A stretch of 64,000 bases of DNA, taken from contig MVBO01000046.1 of the NCBI GenBank assembly GCA_002261195.1, forward strand, positions 32,195 through 96,194, in the 5' to 3' direction. The position numbers and the translations under genes are program-made. Source of the DNA: Bifiguratus adelaidae (taxonomy: Eukaryota; Mucoromycota; Endogonomycetes; Endogonales). Below the pieces are notes generated by a model, which searched no databases, had not been told where the DNA came from, and saw nothing but the letters and a program-made list of their open reading frames with translations. Positions 21,931 through 31,901 of this stretch are shown here, in pieces (positions within the stretch are counted from its first letter, which is position 1; the number at the start of each line of letters is the position of its first letter).

Positions 21931-22012
21931 GAACAGAGTAGGATTCGAACCTACGCCTCTTACGAGACCACGGCCTTAACGTGGCGCCTTAGACCTACTC
22001 GGCAATCTGTCC
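21931..22012 (-). tRNA. tRNA-Leu (anticodon AAG)
   Basis: The minus strand folds as a class II tRNA of 82 nt. The acceptor stem pairs GGACAGA with TCTGTTC. The D arm contains GCCGAGTAGGTCTAAGGC. The anticodon stem CCACG/CGTGG encloses the loop TTAAGGC, giving anticodon AAG (inosine at the wobble position reads CUN codons). A long variable arm has the stem CTC-GTAA-GAG, as expected for leucine. The T arm is GTAGG-TTCGAAT-CCTAC. There is no intron and no encoded CCA. A T-run follows the gene on its own strand, as for a polymerase III terminator. Confidence 0.95.
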
Positions 22013-22067
22013 CTTCGATGAAAAATTTTTAGACACTTGTATCTATATTTGATATCCGTCTCGGAAA

Positions 22068-22081
22068 TAGGGTTAGGGTTA
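22068..22081 (+). repeat. Short interstitial telomere-like repeat
   Basis: TAGGG-TTAGGG-TTA gives a little over two units of the common fungal telomere repeat, 55 bp from the tRNA gene. It is too short to be a telomere and could be chance. Confidence 0.4.
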
Positions 22082-22793
22082 TAGGATGCAGATCCTCAAA
22101 GATAATGGTCAATGGACAGGTGGTCAATGCAATTTCGGGAGGTACGCGTCGAAATTCTTATTGGGCATTGGAATGTGCCAAATTTTGCTGACGGATGATC
22201 ATTTTCTGACACGGACAGAGTAAAAATTGTTTTTTTTGATCGCGTGGGTCAATCAAACACTGGCAGATGCACCAGAATTGCGTTTCTCCTGTACTATCGA
22301 TAGGCAGTGCCTGCCAACGACTCGTCTTTACAAACACAAAGAAAGCAGTTTCAAGTTTGTTTCCATCTTTGAAGTACTCTGTCCATGTAGCCAACAGAGT
22401 TACCCTTTTTTAGGCGGAGGATCGGAGAGAAGGATGACCAAAGGTATTGCCATAGAAGTAGCTCAAATTCAAATAGAAGTACCCAAGAGCATTAGAGTTC
22501 AAAGTTGACGCTCGAACCCGGCGTGGAACATTGCCTATTATAGTAATCGCTGTCTTTTGTTCCTCAGGCATCGGGTCATGTCTACGTCATCGGCCGATGG
22601 TATCCCTTTCTGGCCAGCCAAGTACGCAATTCATTGTGCTCAAGCAAAGCCAGCCCTAAACGATTAGAATATTTCCCAAATAACTCACCCATCTTTATAC
22701 TTTGGAACCCCTACTTATGGTACATTAGGTGCAAGTCTCTCTGGGCTTCTTGCTGGCGACTGCAGACTTGGATGGATCAGATAATAGGTGCCT
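22082..22793. other. Upstream flank of the white-collar gene, no gene seen
   Basis: About 700 bases with only short frames lacking family resemblance. It presumably contains the promoter of the white-collar gene. Confidence 0.5.
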
Positions 22794-25382
22794 ATGAAAC
22801 TGCATAGTGAGATCCCGCAAGACACCCATAGCGGTCAAGTCGCGGCCAGCAATGATGATAGTCACCAACACAGCATGACCGAACACACTTTGGCGCGCAC
22901 GCCAAACAATTTTGTAAATACACATCCGTTCTGCGATCCTATCTTGGTGCTTTCGCCTTTCGATGCGAGCCAGCAGTCGATGCAACAGCCTTTCAACTTT
23001 CCCAGTACCAGCGCTGGTTTCGGTAGAGAATCGTATCTGCCAGAGACCTTCGCTTTACGCGATGCACAACCTCTTGAGGGTAACAGAAATCGTCGGCAAG
23101 ACGGAGGGTTCTCCGATACGGCATTGCTCGAAGAGGCAAAAGACGCGTGGACGCACAAAAGACTCGCCGTGTCGTCGAGCGCGCAGTTTCCTGCCCCTGA
23201 GCCTGCATTTCGCAATACATTTAGTACGACGAATACCTCAGACCCCAAGCCATCACCTGCAGCGTTCGGGAATATACCAAGCATAGGGCAAACGACAAAC
23301 ATGACGGGATTATATTCTGCAAGTGGCTTCGATGTCACCGGTCTGTTGGCTCGGCTCGTTACACGTCCAAATCCTCAAATCAACGTGGGACCGATCGATT
23401 TCTCTTGCTCATTTGTCGTGAGCGACGCACGCAAATTCGACTTTCCGATCATCTACGTATCTCCAACTTTCGAGACGCTCACCGGTTATCAGGCGCAGGA
23501 GATCATTGGCACCCATTGTCGGTTTCTGCAGTCTCCTGATGTCAACGTCGCCGTGGGATCGAGACGCAAATATACAGATAATGCCGCGGTGTATCACATG
23601 TAGACGCACATCATGTCAGGCAAAGAGTCACAAGTATCTGCCATCAATTATCGCAAAGGTGGACAACCATTCATCAATTTAATCACCATTATTCCCCTCA
23701 CCTGAGTTACTGACGAAATCGCATACTTTGTGGGCCTCCAAGTGGATCTTGTAGAGCAACCTAATTCCACCTTGGCCAAAATGAAGGACGGCACCTATGT
23801 CCTAAACTATCAAATGAAAAACCGCATCAACTACACACCAAGCCTGCCTGGAACCTTGGTAGAACAGGTCGAAGACTACTTCAAGATTTACCAACCTCAA
23901 CAGCTTTTCCGGCAACACCAGAACTGTTCACTATGATTAGACAACCGAATGATGACGATGCGACAACACAACGTCGATGGTTAGAGCTTGTTCTGGATCA
24001 AACGCACGATTTCATCCATGTCATCTCGCTCAAGGGCATCTTTCTCTATTGCTCGCCCGCCGCGAATGCTCTTTTGGACTACGAGCCCGAAGTTCTCATT
24101 GGTCGATCCATCAGTTCTGTGTGTCATCCTTCGGATATAGTGGCAGTGATGCGAGAACTCAAGCAATCAAAACAAGGCGAAACGGTGGATATCGTATATC
24201 GTGCGCGGCGTCAGCACGGAGGATATATTTGGGTGGAATGCCAGGGCAATCTATACCTCGAAGCTGGAAAAGGTCGCAAAAGTTTGATACTTTCAGCTCG
24301 AGAACGACCTGTATACCGATTGACATGGACAGATGTGTGGAATGCACGAGCTGACACTCAAGTCACCGCTGTCAAGGAAGAAGATAGGATGAACCGGGCT
24401 GATCTTGTCCAGGAGGACGATTTATGGAGCAAGATGAGTCTGGATGGCCTCTTTATGTATTGCGGAAAGATGCCTGATGTGCTCGGGTACACGGTGGACG
24501 AGTTAGTGGGCATGTCCATCTACCAGCTCACACGCTCAGATAGCGTAACGGATGTTACTAAGGCATTGTTACAAGCTCGTGAAGGCAACACTCTGAACCT
24601 CTGGCATTACATGCAAGGCAAGAAAGGGGCCTATTTCCGGATGCAGAGCACATTTTACCCTGGCGACGTGGACGGAAGCGAGCAGAAGCCGGCCATTCTA
24701 ATTGTACAAACACGGCAATGTAAAGACGATCAACGAGAGCTCAGTAGCGCTTCTACTGAAAGTTCACGCTCACCCGCTACAATTGCTTCGTCACCGGATC
24801 CCATACTGATCCTGAATACGCCTTCCCCGAACATCGAGCTCACTGTTCTCTATTCCTCTAATTGTAGTGAGGAAAATCGGAACATATTGAAAAACAATGC
24901 GAAGAAAGCCAAGGTAGAAGACGTTACCCAATCTGTTACCTACACACCAGGCGCATCCAGCTCAGATCTCTTAACGTCCGAAAACGCCAAATCAGGGCTC
25001 AGAGACGACAATATCTTTGATGAACTGGTCAGCGTGCGATCCACATCCTGGCAATTCGAACTGCATCAATTACAACTCACCAACAAAAAGTTACGCAACG
25101 AGGTGCAGGCACTGAGCGAAGAGAAAAAGAAGCGACGATATGCAAAACATAGAAGGGCCGATCAACATGCAGGCAAAGTATGCCTTTTCTGTGGTCGAAC
25201 CGATTCACCCGAGTGGAGACGTGGACCGAATGGGACAAAAGAGTAAGTAATTCAATCCCCATGTTCCGTGGCTTATTCTTGCTAGATTATGTAATGCCTG
25301 TGGATTACGCTACGCAAAGAATCCAAAGGCTACTCCACCACTGGTGTTCAATCCAATGTACCCTAGGCTAAAACGTTGCTGA
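22794..25382 (+). pseudogene. White-collar-1 photoreceptor/transcription factor with broken LOV region
   Basis: Intact WC-1 proteins bind flavin in a LOV domain and use a GATA finger to switch on blue-light genes. Seen here in order: a 180-residue low-complexity N-terminus; the LOV domain ([43 protein letters not shown]); two further PAS regions (WLELVLDQTHDFIHVISLKG and LWSKMSLDGLFMYCGKMPDV); and a GATA finger (CLFCGRTDSPEWRRGPNG, then LCNACGLRYAKNPKATPP) split by an intron at about 25243-25286. Lesions: TAG at 23601 where homologues have Lys, TGA at 23703 where they have Trp (IPLT-stop-VTDEIAYF), and a one-base frame change near 23905 in the CAGCTTTTCCGG stretch. The near-invariant Asn of GxNCRFLQ is His. 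Sequence between and after the stops is still conserved coding, so these are not introns. After the frame change, 437 codons are open. Either a recent pseudogene or a gene surviving only as a LOV-less PAS-GATA protein. Confidence 0.85.
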
Positions 25383-25388
25383 CATTTC

Positions 25389-25399
25389 GCTGACTCAGC
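25389..25399. promoter_or_regulatory. AP-1/Gcn4-like palindrome upstream of ATX1
   Basis: GCTGACTCAGC is an 11-bp near-perfect palindrome containing TGACTCA, the core site of fungal bZIP factors such as Gcn4 or Yap/AP-1 types. It lies 78 bp upstream of the ATX1 start and just after the stop of the white-collar gene. A role in ATX1 control is inferred from position only. Confidence 0.35.
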
Positions 25400-25476
25400 C
25401 CAAGGCGTATTTCAAGGGGTGAATTGACGCCCTTGTTATTTTGCTCTCTTCCCTTTCTCTTTCTTGTACTTACGCT

Positions 25477-25806
25477 ATGGTGAGTGGCCCTGGGATTGCA
25501 TTGTACGATGAGGGTGCTCAAGCGGACATGTAGGAACACGTCTACAAATTCAAGGTTGGAATGTCCTGTGAAGGATGCTCAGGTGCCGTGAAGCGCGTGG
25601 TCTCCAAGTTGGACGGTAAGTGACAAGTCGCGAACGCTCACGAGGAGAAGAAGAGATCACTGAAAGGCTGTGCAGGCGTGCAGAGCATTGACGCGGATTT
25701 GCCTTCACAAACGGTGACCGTTCATGTGAGTGGCGATGCGACCACTCAAGAGAAGGTGTTTGAGTCCATCAAGAAGACTGGCAAGCCAGTTGAAGTGATT
25801 GCCTAA
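25477..25806 (+). CDS. ATX1: Copper metallochaperone Atx1/HAH1
   Basis: Atx1 carries Cu(I) from the cytosol to the P1B-type ATPase of the secretory pathway and protects against oxidative damage. Three exons (25477-25479, 25534-25615, 25676-25806) give 71 residues. The metal site is GMSCEGCSGAVKRVV, and the second half reads VQSIDADLPSQTVTVHVSG and ESIKKTGKPVEVIA-stop. The lysine near the end (KKTGK) is the conserved one that contacts copper in yeast Atx1. The first coding exon is just the ATG: GTGAGT follows at once, and the acceptor at 25533 restores MEHVYKFKVGMSCEGC. Without that splice the protein has no start codon before the metal motif other than the Met inside it. Confidence 0.93.
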
Positions 25807-25880
25807 GGGCTTGGACGGCTGTGTCGATACCATTGGGATTCTAGTGTTTCGATACTGTACATGCTGTAATACACGGCGGA

Positions 25881-28800
25881 TCATCCCGCCATCTCAAAAC
25901 CAGGAAACTTTTGACCCGACAGTGTGCTTTCTTCGCCTGGACCGTCTGACAACTTCTCAATCGCATCCTTGATGGCTTGTGCACTTCTAGGATTCAAATC
26001 CAAAGCCCATGTGAAATGCATCATCGCATTTCGCTTGTCACCCATCTGCTTGAAGAGAGTCCCCATCAAAAAGTACACACTGGACTCTTCCGGAGCTAAT
26101 TGTTTTAGCTCTTCCAGTTCTTCCATGGCATCCTTGTATCGCTTCAGTAGCATCAGGGTTTTGGCCTTTTTGAATCGGACAAGTGGGCTAGGGTTCATCC
26201 GGGTGGCTCGATTGTATGTGTCGAGCGCTTCGACCGGTCGATGAAGCTTGTCTTGCACCTATTGACGAGTGAGACAACCATGTCGGCGGGGGTCTGTGAC
26301 CAATAACTTACAATGCCGACGCAGGTCAACAAGACAGCGTTGCATGGATTGAGGTCGGAAGCTTTCTTAAAATGATACTCGGCAAATTCAAGTTTACCGA
26401 GACGTAAATATATCTGCCCGAGACCGTACCAAGCGTTATAGTGTCTGCGGTCGATTCTGAGGGCAGCTCGAAAGGCGTTTTGTGCCTTATCGTAATCTTC
26501 ATTGCTCACATACTCGTGACCTTGTAGTGTATGCGCATATGCAAAGTGAGGATCAACTTGAATAGCCCGCTGGAAACATTTGAGCGCTTGATCATAGTCT
26601 TTTTGCAAGGAGAAGGTATTCCCAACGGCACACCATGCTTGCGGGCTTGTGCGATCTAACTCAATTAACTCATGTGCAAAGCTCGCCAGCTGTATCTCTT
26701 TGTGAAGGTGCCATAGCAATGTGGAATAAAATTCCATGTCTTTCAACCTGCAAGGTTCCAATTCCCGAGCTCTCCGGAAAACGTGCTCGGCCTGATTTGC
26801 ACTCATGAGATACATGCCGAGGAGTGCCTTCAGGTATCGACTTACCTCCGGGTATTCAACCATTTCGAAATGACACCTCCCAACCTTGCAAAGTACCCAA
26901 CCTGTTTCATACTGTCGAGAATCTAGTGATTTGAAGTCTGCAAGGGCTTCCTGGCACTGGAGCTGACATAGGTGAAAATAGCCGGAACCTATTGCCCTGA
27001 AAATCGTCAAGATGTCATTCAAGGTGCTAGATTGTGGGGGTACGTTGACGACTTCAGGTGTGGAACTGTATATGGCAGAGCGATGTGCGGGAGGTAGCGG
27101 CGAAAGAGGACTTGGCTTGATTACTGGGGTAGAAGTAAGCGTGGCGGAAGCCTCCTTGGAATCTGCACGTCCTTTGATGTTCTCCTTAATGCTGTTTGAT
27201 GACTGCAAGAAGCAATAACAATTCAGATCCTGTCCACATAGTCGGACGCCCATCTCCAGACTTGCCTTATTGTGTGGCCTGTTCGTGGGAGTATCTGTAA
27301 TTTTTCCAGATTGCAAATGCTTTGTGGCTGTTGTATTGCTATATAATTTTGCGGCTAGAGTATTTGATTTGCGTAATAGGGGGGATTGGTTAGATGGAGT
27401 GATTTCTTCGGCAGACTGAAGGGAGAGATACATTAGTTTAATATTGGGTGATCCGTGCAAATAACTCACTGGATGAAGACGGGTACTCCTTCTCACATCG
27501 TTCTTGCCAGTGGATCTCAAATCTCTTGAAGCCGAAAGCAATGACGGTGGAACCTTCGCCTCTTCTTCTTGTATACGCTCTAATATCCGCTGTCTTTTTG
27601 AACGAGGTTCATCTCTGTCTACAGATGTTGCCGAAGGTGACGAATGACAGAGAGCTTGGGCTTTAAACGTTGGGGACGACGTGATTTCGGAGTCATTAGC
27701 TTTGCCCGGCATTTCAGTGCCAGGTGGTCTGAAATTGGCAGGAATGGAGCTGATGGGTGGTGGACTGTCGTCAATGAAGGATGAGCGAGCATTTGTTGGG
27801 GTAACCAATGGTTGCGGTGGCATTGTAAAATCATAGCCAAGTGATAAACCGTTACCGGTGATCGGCCGTACCATTTCCGAATTAGAGCTTGCATCCGGTG
27901 TAAAGCTGCTTAGTCTTGCCAAGAAGGAGTTTGTGCTATTGCTAACTGTGTTGGTACGTCGCGCATTCGTGTAGCTAAAGAAATTCTCAGGCGAGTAGGA
28001 GACGGACTGAAGCTGCATAGACGAGGTAGAGGTGACTGTTGGCGAGGCAACTGTTATGGAGTTGGTCTTTGCTCTCGAGGGTTGTCGGTTTGAGTGAATT
28101 GTCTGTAGCGGGGCGCCTGCTTCCTTCGGCGCAGATGTCAAGATTGAGTTTTGCACGAAATTGTCGGAAGCGTTCGGAAATGGATAGAATATGTTTTCCG
28201 GATCTACAACGCAACCTTTGCATATTGTCAGGATTGTACTGCGACAAAGGATGTGGAGCATGTCAACTTACCCATGTCGCACAAGGCTTCATAAGCCGTC
28301 CATAGGAACGGGTTCAATTGAAGGCAGCGACTGTAGTAATCTTCGGCGTCTCGTACCTTGTTCATTCGTCTGAGAGTCAACTAAGTATCATCAGTTGCGA
28401 GAATTCTTTTACACGTACCGACATAGGTCTCCTAGCAGATGCAATACACAAGCTTCATCAGGGTCGGTTCCACGCGGAATGATGCCGTTTAATGCTGTGC
28501 AACCGTTAATAGAGCGATAACTTGCGAAGCCCTGGCATACCTGGTAGCTGCCGCTCACGCTTCAATTGCTGCTTCCCAACAGATCGCAAGGAGATATTTT
28601 CCTTGTCCTTCTGCATAACCTTCCAAGCCGGTAATAAAACGTGCTCTCCGTCGCTGGCTTCGTCCAAGTCCAAACAGCATTTTGCATAAAGGTACCGTGC
28701 TTTTAGACTCGTTGCTCCTTTGAGTAAGAACTGCGCTGTTCGTGTGCTGCCATTGAGACGATGTGCATTGGCCAGGAGGTAGAGTGCCTCTTCGTCCGCG

Positions 28801-28919
28801 TTGTCGAAGGCGTATAGACGATCAGCCAAGAACAGCGCGTTAGCATAGAACTGATTGTCTATGGAGTACCATACAAGTGCTGTCAATTCAGCGCTTGCTA
28901 TACCCCAATCCGCCTTCAT
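25881..28919 (-). CDS. CDC27: Anaphase-promoting complex subunit Cdc27/Apc3 (TPR)
   Basis: Apc3 is a TPR scaffold of the APC/C ubiquitin ligase and docks Cdh1/Cdc20 and other IR-tail proteins. The N-terminal APC3 repeats are seen (WYSIDNQFYANALFLADRLY, ADEEALYLLANAHRLNGST, LKARYLYAKCCLDL, then LGDLCRRMNKVRDAEDYYSR and WTAYEALCDMG). A 400-residue disordered, Ser/Pro-rich middle follows. The C-terminal TPR superhelix is complete: YLMSANQAEHVFRRARELEP, MEFYSTLLWHLHKEIQLASF, PQAWCAVGNTFSLQKDYDQA, DPHFAYAHTLQGHEYVSNED, YNAWYGLGQIYLRLGKLEFA and MGTLFKQMGDKRNAMMHFTW. Introns lie near 26260-26312, 27417-27467, 28198-28271, 28369-28420 and 28490-28540. Total is roughly 900 residues. It ends 75 bp from the ATX1 stop (convergent). 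Confidence 0.93.
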
Positions 28920-29440
28920 GGCCCTCCAACAGGGAAACAGTCGCTATGTGAAGGTTTTGCAAGAACAGAAATCGCACGTCAAGCAAACGTGTCTGTGCAC
29001 GTGACCTATATGACTGAACAGCTATCACCTCAGCCTTGGCGGGATATATCAATCACCTTACCGCTGAGGTCTCATGTTGACGAAATGAATATCCGGTGAA
29101 ACACTGGTACTCAGGAGATCAGCTTTTCGAGAAGAGTGGGTGAGGAACAGGTCGGATGAGTGGCTATTTTACGCATAGCCATCCCTATGTACCTGCATCG
29201 AAGTTGAGGACTAGGTTGTGGGATATTTTCCCATTGAAAATGTTTGCTCATTGATTCAGTATCGTATGAAGCCATAAGCTTGCCGAATGCGAGCGAAAAC
29301 CAATGGCCTCGCAATTGGAATTGTTCAACGCTAACATTGTGCATGAACGTACTATATTGAAGCCACGCATGCCTGTGTTACAGATGGGCTAAGGTATTAT
29401 AACAAAGATGTAGATGAGAGATGCAACCTTGATATAAAGT
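28920..29440. other. Intergenic, one short unassigned frame
   Basis: 521 bases between CDC27 and the decayed transporter. A 77-codon minus-strand frame (29111-29344) has no recognisable family. Otherwise nothing is seen. Confidence 0.5.
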
Positions 29441-31053
29441 CTAAGCCTTCTCCTCAAGAGAAGGAGTCTGAAGAGTCTCCTCGAACTTCTCGGCCTTGAG
29501 GCCTTTGCTGGCGGAAGCATCAGCCTTCTCGCCTAGAAGGCTAAGGGGGTAGCCATGGTTAAGCAACAATTGACGGAATTCGGCATCGCCTCCCTCCATC
29601 TTCTCAGCGATCAATTTAGAAACCAAAAGGAAGGTAAGGAGGGCACGGACGACGGCGATACAGGCACCAACGATGAAGAGATAACCTTGAGCCATGATGG
29701 TGCTTCCATCAGTGTAGCCTTCCAAGGCATTGAGAACGGTCTTGAAGACTTGGGTACCAATGGCGGCACCGGCCTTTCCAAGGACGCAGAGAGACCAAAC
29801 ATGGTTCCACGGATGGCCGTAGGATATATTTCAGCAGCGACAAGGATGGTACAGTCACCAGGACCAGATTCACCAAAGAACAAGAAGATACCGTAAAGAT
29901 TGACAAAGAGGGGAAAGATGGTGACAATTTGAGGAGCAAGGCCTCCGAGAATGAGACGGATGATGGCTTGGGCAATGAAAGTGCATCGCATAAGCTTCTT
30001 ACGACCTATGCGATCCACAACCAAGGCACCAGCGGCGGCACCGAAAGGATAGAAGACGTTGAGAACAATGTTCCAGAGGGAGGTTTGCATTAAGGAGTTA
30101 CCAGCGTCAGATTTCAGCCAAAAGGGCGTCAGGCGTCAGAGAAGATACCCAAGGAATACGAAACGAAATCGTAAAGGAACCAGATACCACCAGAGGCGAA
30201 AAGAGATTTCCAGTAGTGAAGAAGGATCAAGAGGTAGAGCGCGTTCTTCTTCATGGATTCCTTGCGGTACATCTTGGAATTGAGCATCATGACCCGGAAG
30301 TAGAGAATAGAGATGGGCAAAACGAGTCCTAAACCAAGGGTGAGATGCCAGACAGGTGCCAAGTGAGCGTCGCCGAAGATGGCGAGGAGAAATGCCAGAT
30401 ACAATGGTAGCGACCAAGAAACCACAATGGATGATGAAGTTTCCGCACATGATGAGCCAAAATCCACGGCCACGTCCGAATTCCTCGGCAGCTTCGCCAG
30501 CTGTAACAGCGGAGCAGGGATATTCACCACCAACACCAACACCAGTCAAACCACGAGCAACAGCCAACATCGAGAAGAGGCCAGCGGGTGTGGCACCAGA
30601 CGAGGCAGTAGCCAAGATGACACCCTATTTGATTCGCGATAGACTTTTTACTGACTCATATGACCATTCTTGATGTACTTACGATGCAAACCAAGGGCAG
30701 TACAGGTAACAATGCCAAATTTGCGACCAATACGATCAATAACGAGACCAAAACCCACTTGACCAATAATGTTACCGATCAAATGGCCATTGGAAATACG
30801 AGTGGAGGAAGCCAAGTCGAAGGCATTGCCGTAGATGACAGCGAACAAAATGTTGACGGCACCGATAGCTTGTGCTTGATAACCATCCAATCCCAAAGCA
30901 ATGTCAGAAAACGAGTATAGAAGTGACTTGAGACTTGCGTTCGGTTGCAGCGTCATAAGTATCAACAGGGACCAATTCAGGGTTTACATTGTTATCGTCC
31001 TCGACTTTGTAGGCATTAGCCTGGGCCTCTTCCTAGGTCTTGACGGGATCCAT
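29441..31053 (-). pseudogene. Decayed Git1-like glycerophosphodiester/phosphate transporter (MFS)
   Basis: Most of a 12-helix major-facilitator transporter is recognisable: DGYQAQAIGAVNILFAVIYG, STRISNGHLIGNIIGQVGFG, VIDRIGRKFG, ARGLTGVGVGGEYPCSAVTA, WFLYDFVSYSLGIFSDA, ALVVDRIGRKKLM and GESGPGDCTILVAAEIYPTA. The order and the VGGEYP and STRIS motifs fit fungal Git1 (glycerophosphoinositol) carriers. Pieces lie in different frames, with frame changes inside conserved helices. The N-terminal segment from ATG 31053 has a TAG after MDPVKT and leaves frame before DGYQAQ. There is a shift after GFLVATIV (about 30405), another after YSLGIFSDA (about 30130, at a doubled 7-mer), and another after GLSASL (about 29790). 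One intron is recognisable near 30625-30690, but exon phases do not match across it. Too many lesions for sequencing error alone. Confidence 0.85.
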
Positions 31054-31901
31054 CAGAAGTGTGATTGAATAGGAGGAGGTCACGATAACCATGTTAGCGG
31101 AATCTCGGGGATATATGCTCAATGACTTGGCGCAAAATTCGGAGAGCCAAAGCATCTAGCCAACAGCTCATCAACGCGCTTATCCAAGAGCTGCAGTAAC
31201 TAATATACGTGCAACATTGGCACCATTTTAGGGGTCAGCAGGTGACGATCGGTTCCTTGGTGCAAACTTTCAACAAACGTGCGCTTTTCTTCATTGGAAG
31301 TTTCGAGTTACCTGTAATGACTGTGCAACGTTGCATGTTTTAGTGGTGGGCAGACCGCTTTGTCCGGTGAATCGGTCAACTTGAATTTCATTGTCAAGGT
31401 GCAAAATACTTGAAATTGATTGGCTAATTTGAAGATCCCTTTGACGCGAGATATCACTTGTCACCATTTGCGTAGTCTGAGTTGCACAAATGAACTTGAT
31501 GCGTTCAGTTGCCTCATCTTTCTAGCCCTTGTTAATGAACAAATTCTTACACTGGTTCGCGCGTTGGTGATTGTTTTTGATGCCTTGCAATCCAATCGTC
31601 GGCGCCATTCCAGACAACTTGGTTTGTTGTTTTCTGCTCCCTTATCGCGTATGTCAGCGAAATACCCCCATATAAGGTTATACCTTATCCCATTCAATCG
31701 CAACCCCAAAAGTGAAGAGCAGACATGCTGGTTGTGGTATTGTTGAAAACGGCGTGGTAGAACCAAAATAGAGCGCGCGGACCCTGACGGTTACCAGTCA
31801 CGTGAGCGAATACATGGAGCATGCACCTTCCTATAGTCACGTGATCGGCGATTTTTCGATTCAAAACTGTTTCAAACTCGTCTATTGCTCCATCACACGG
31901 C
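31054..31901. other. Intergenic, no gene seen
   Basis: 848 bases with only short frames on both strands. It holds the former upstream region of the decayed transporter and the promoter side of the glycosyltransferase gene. Confidence 0.5.
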
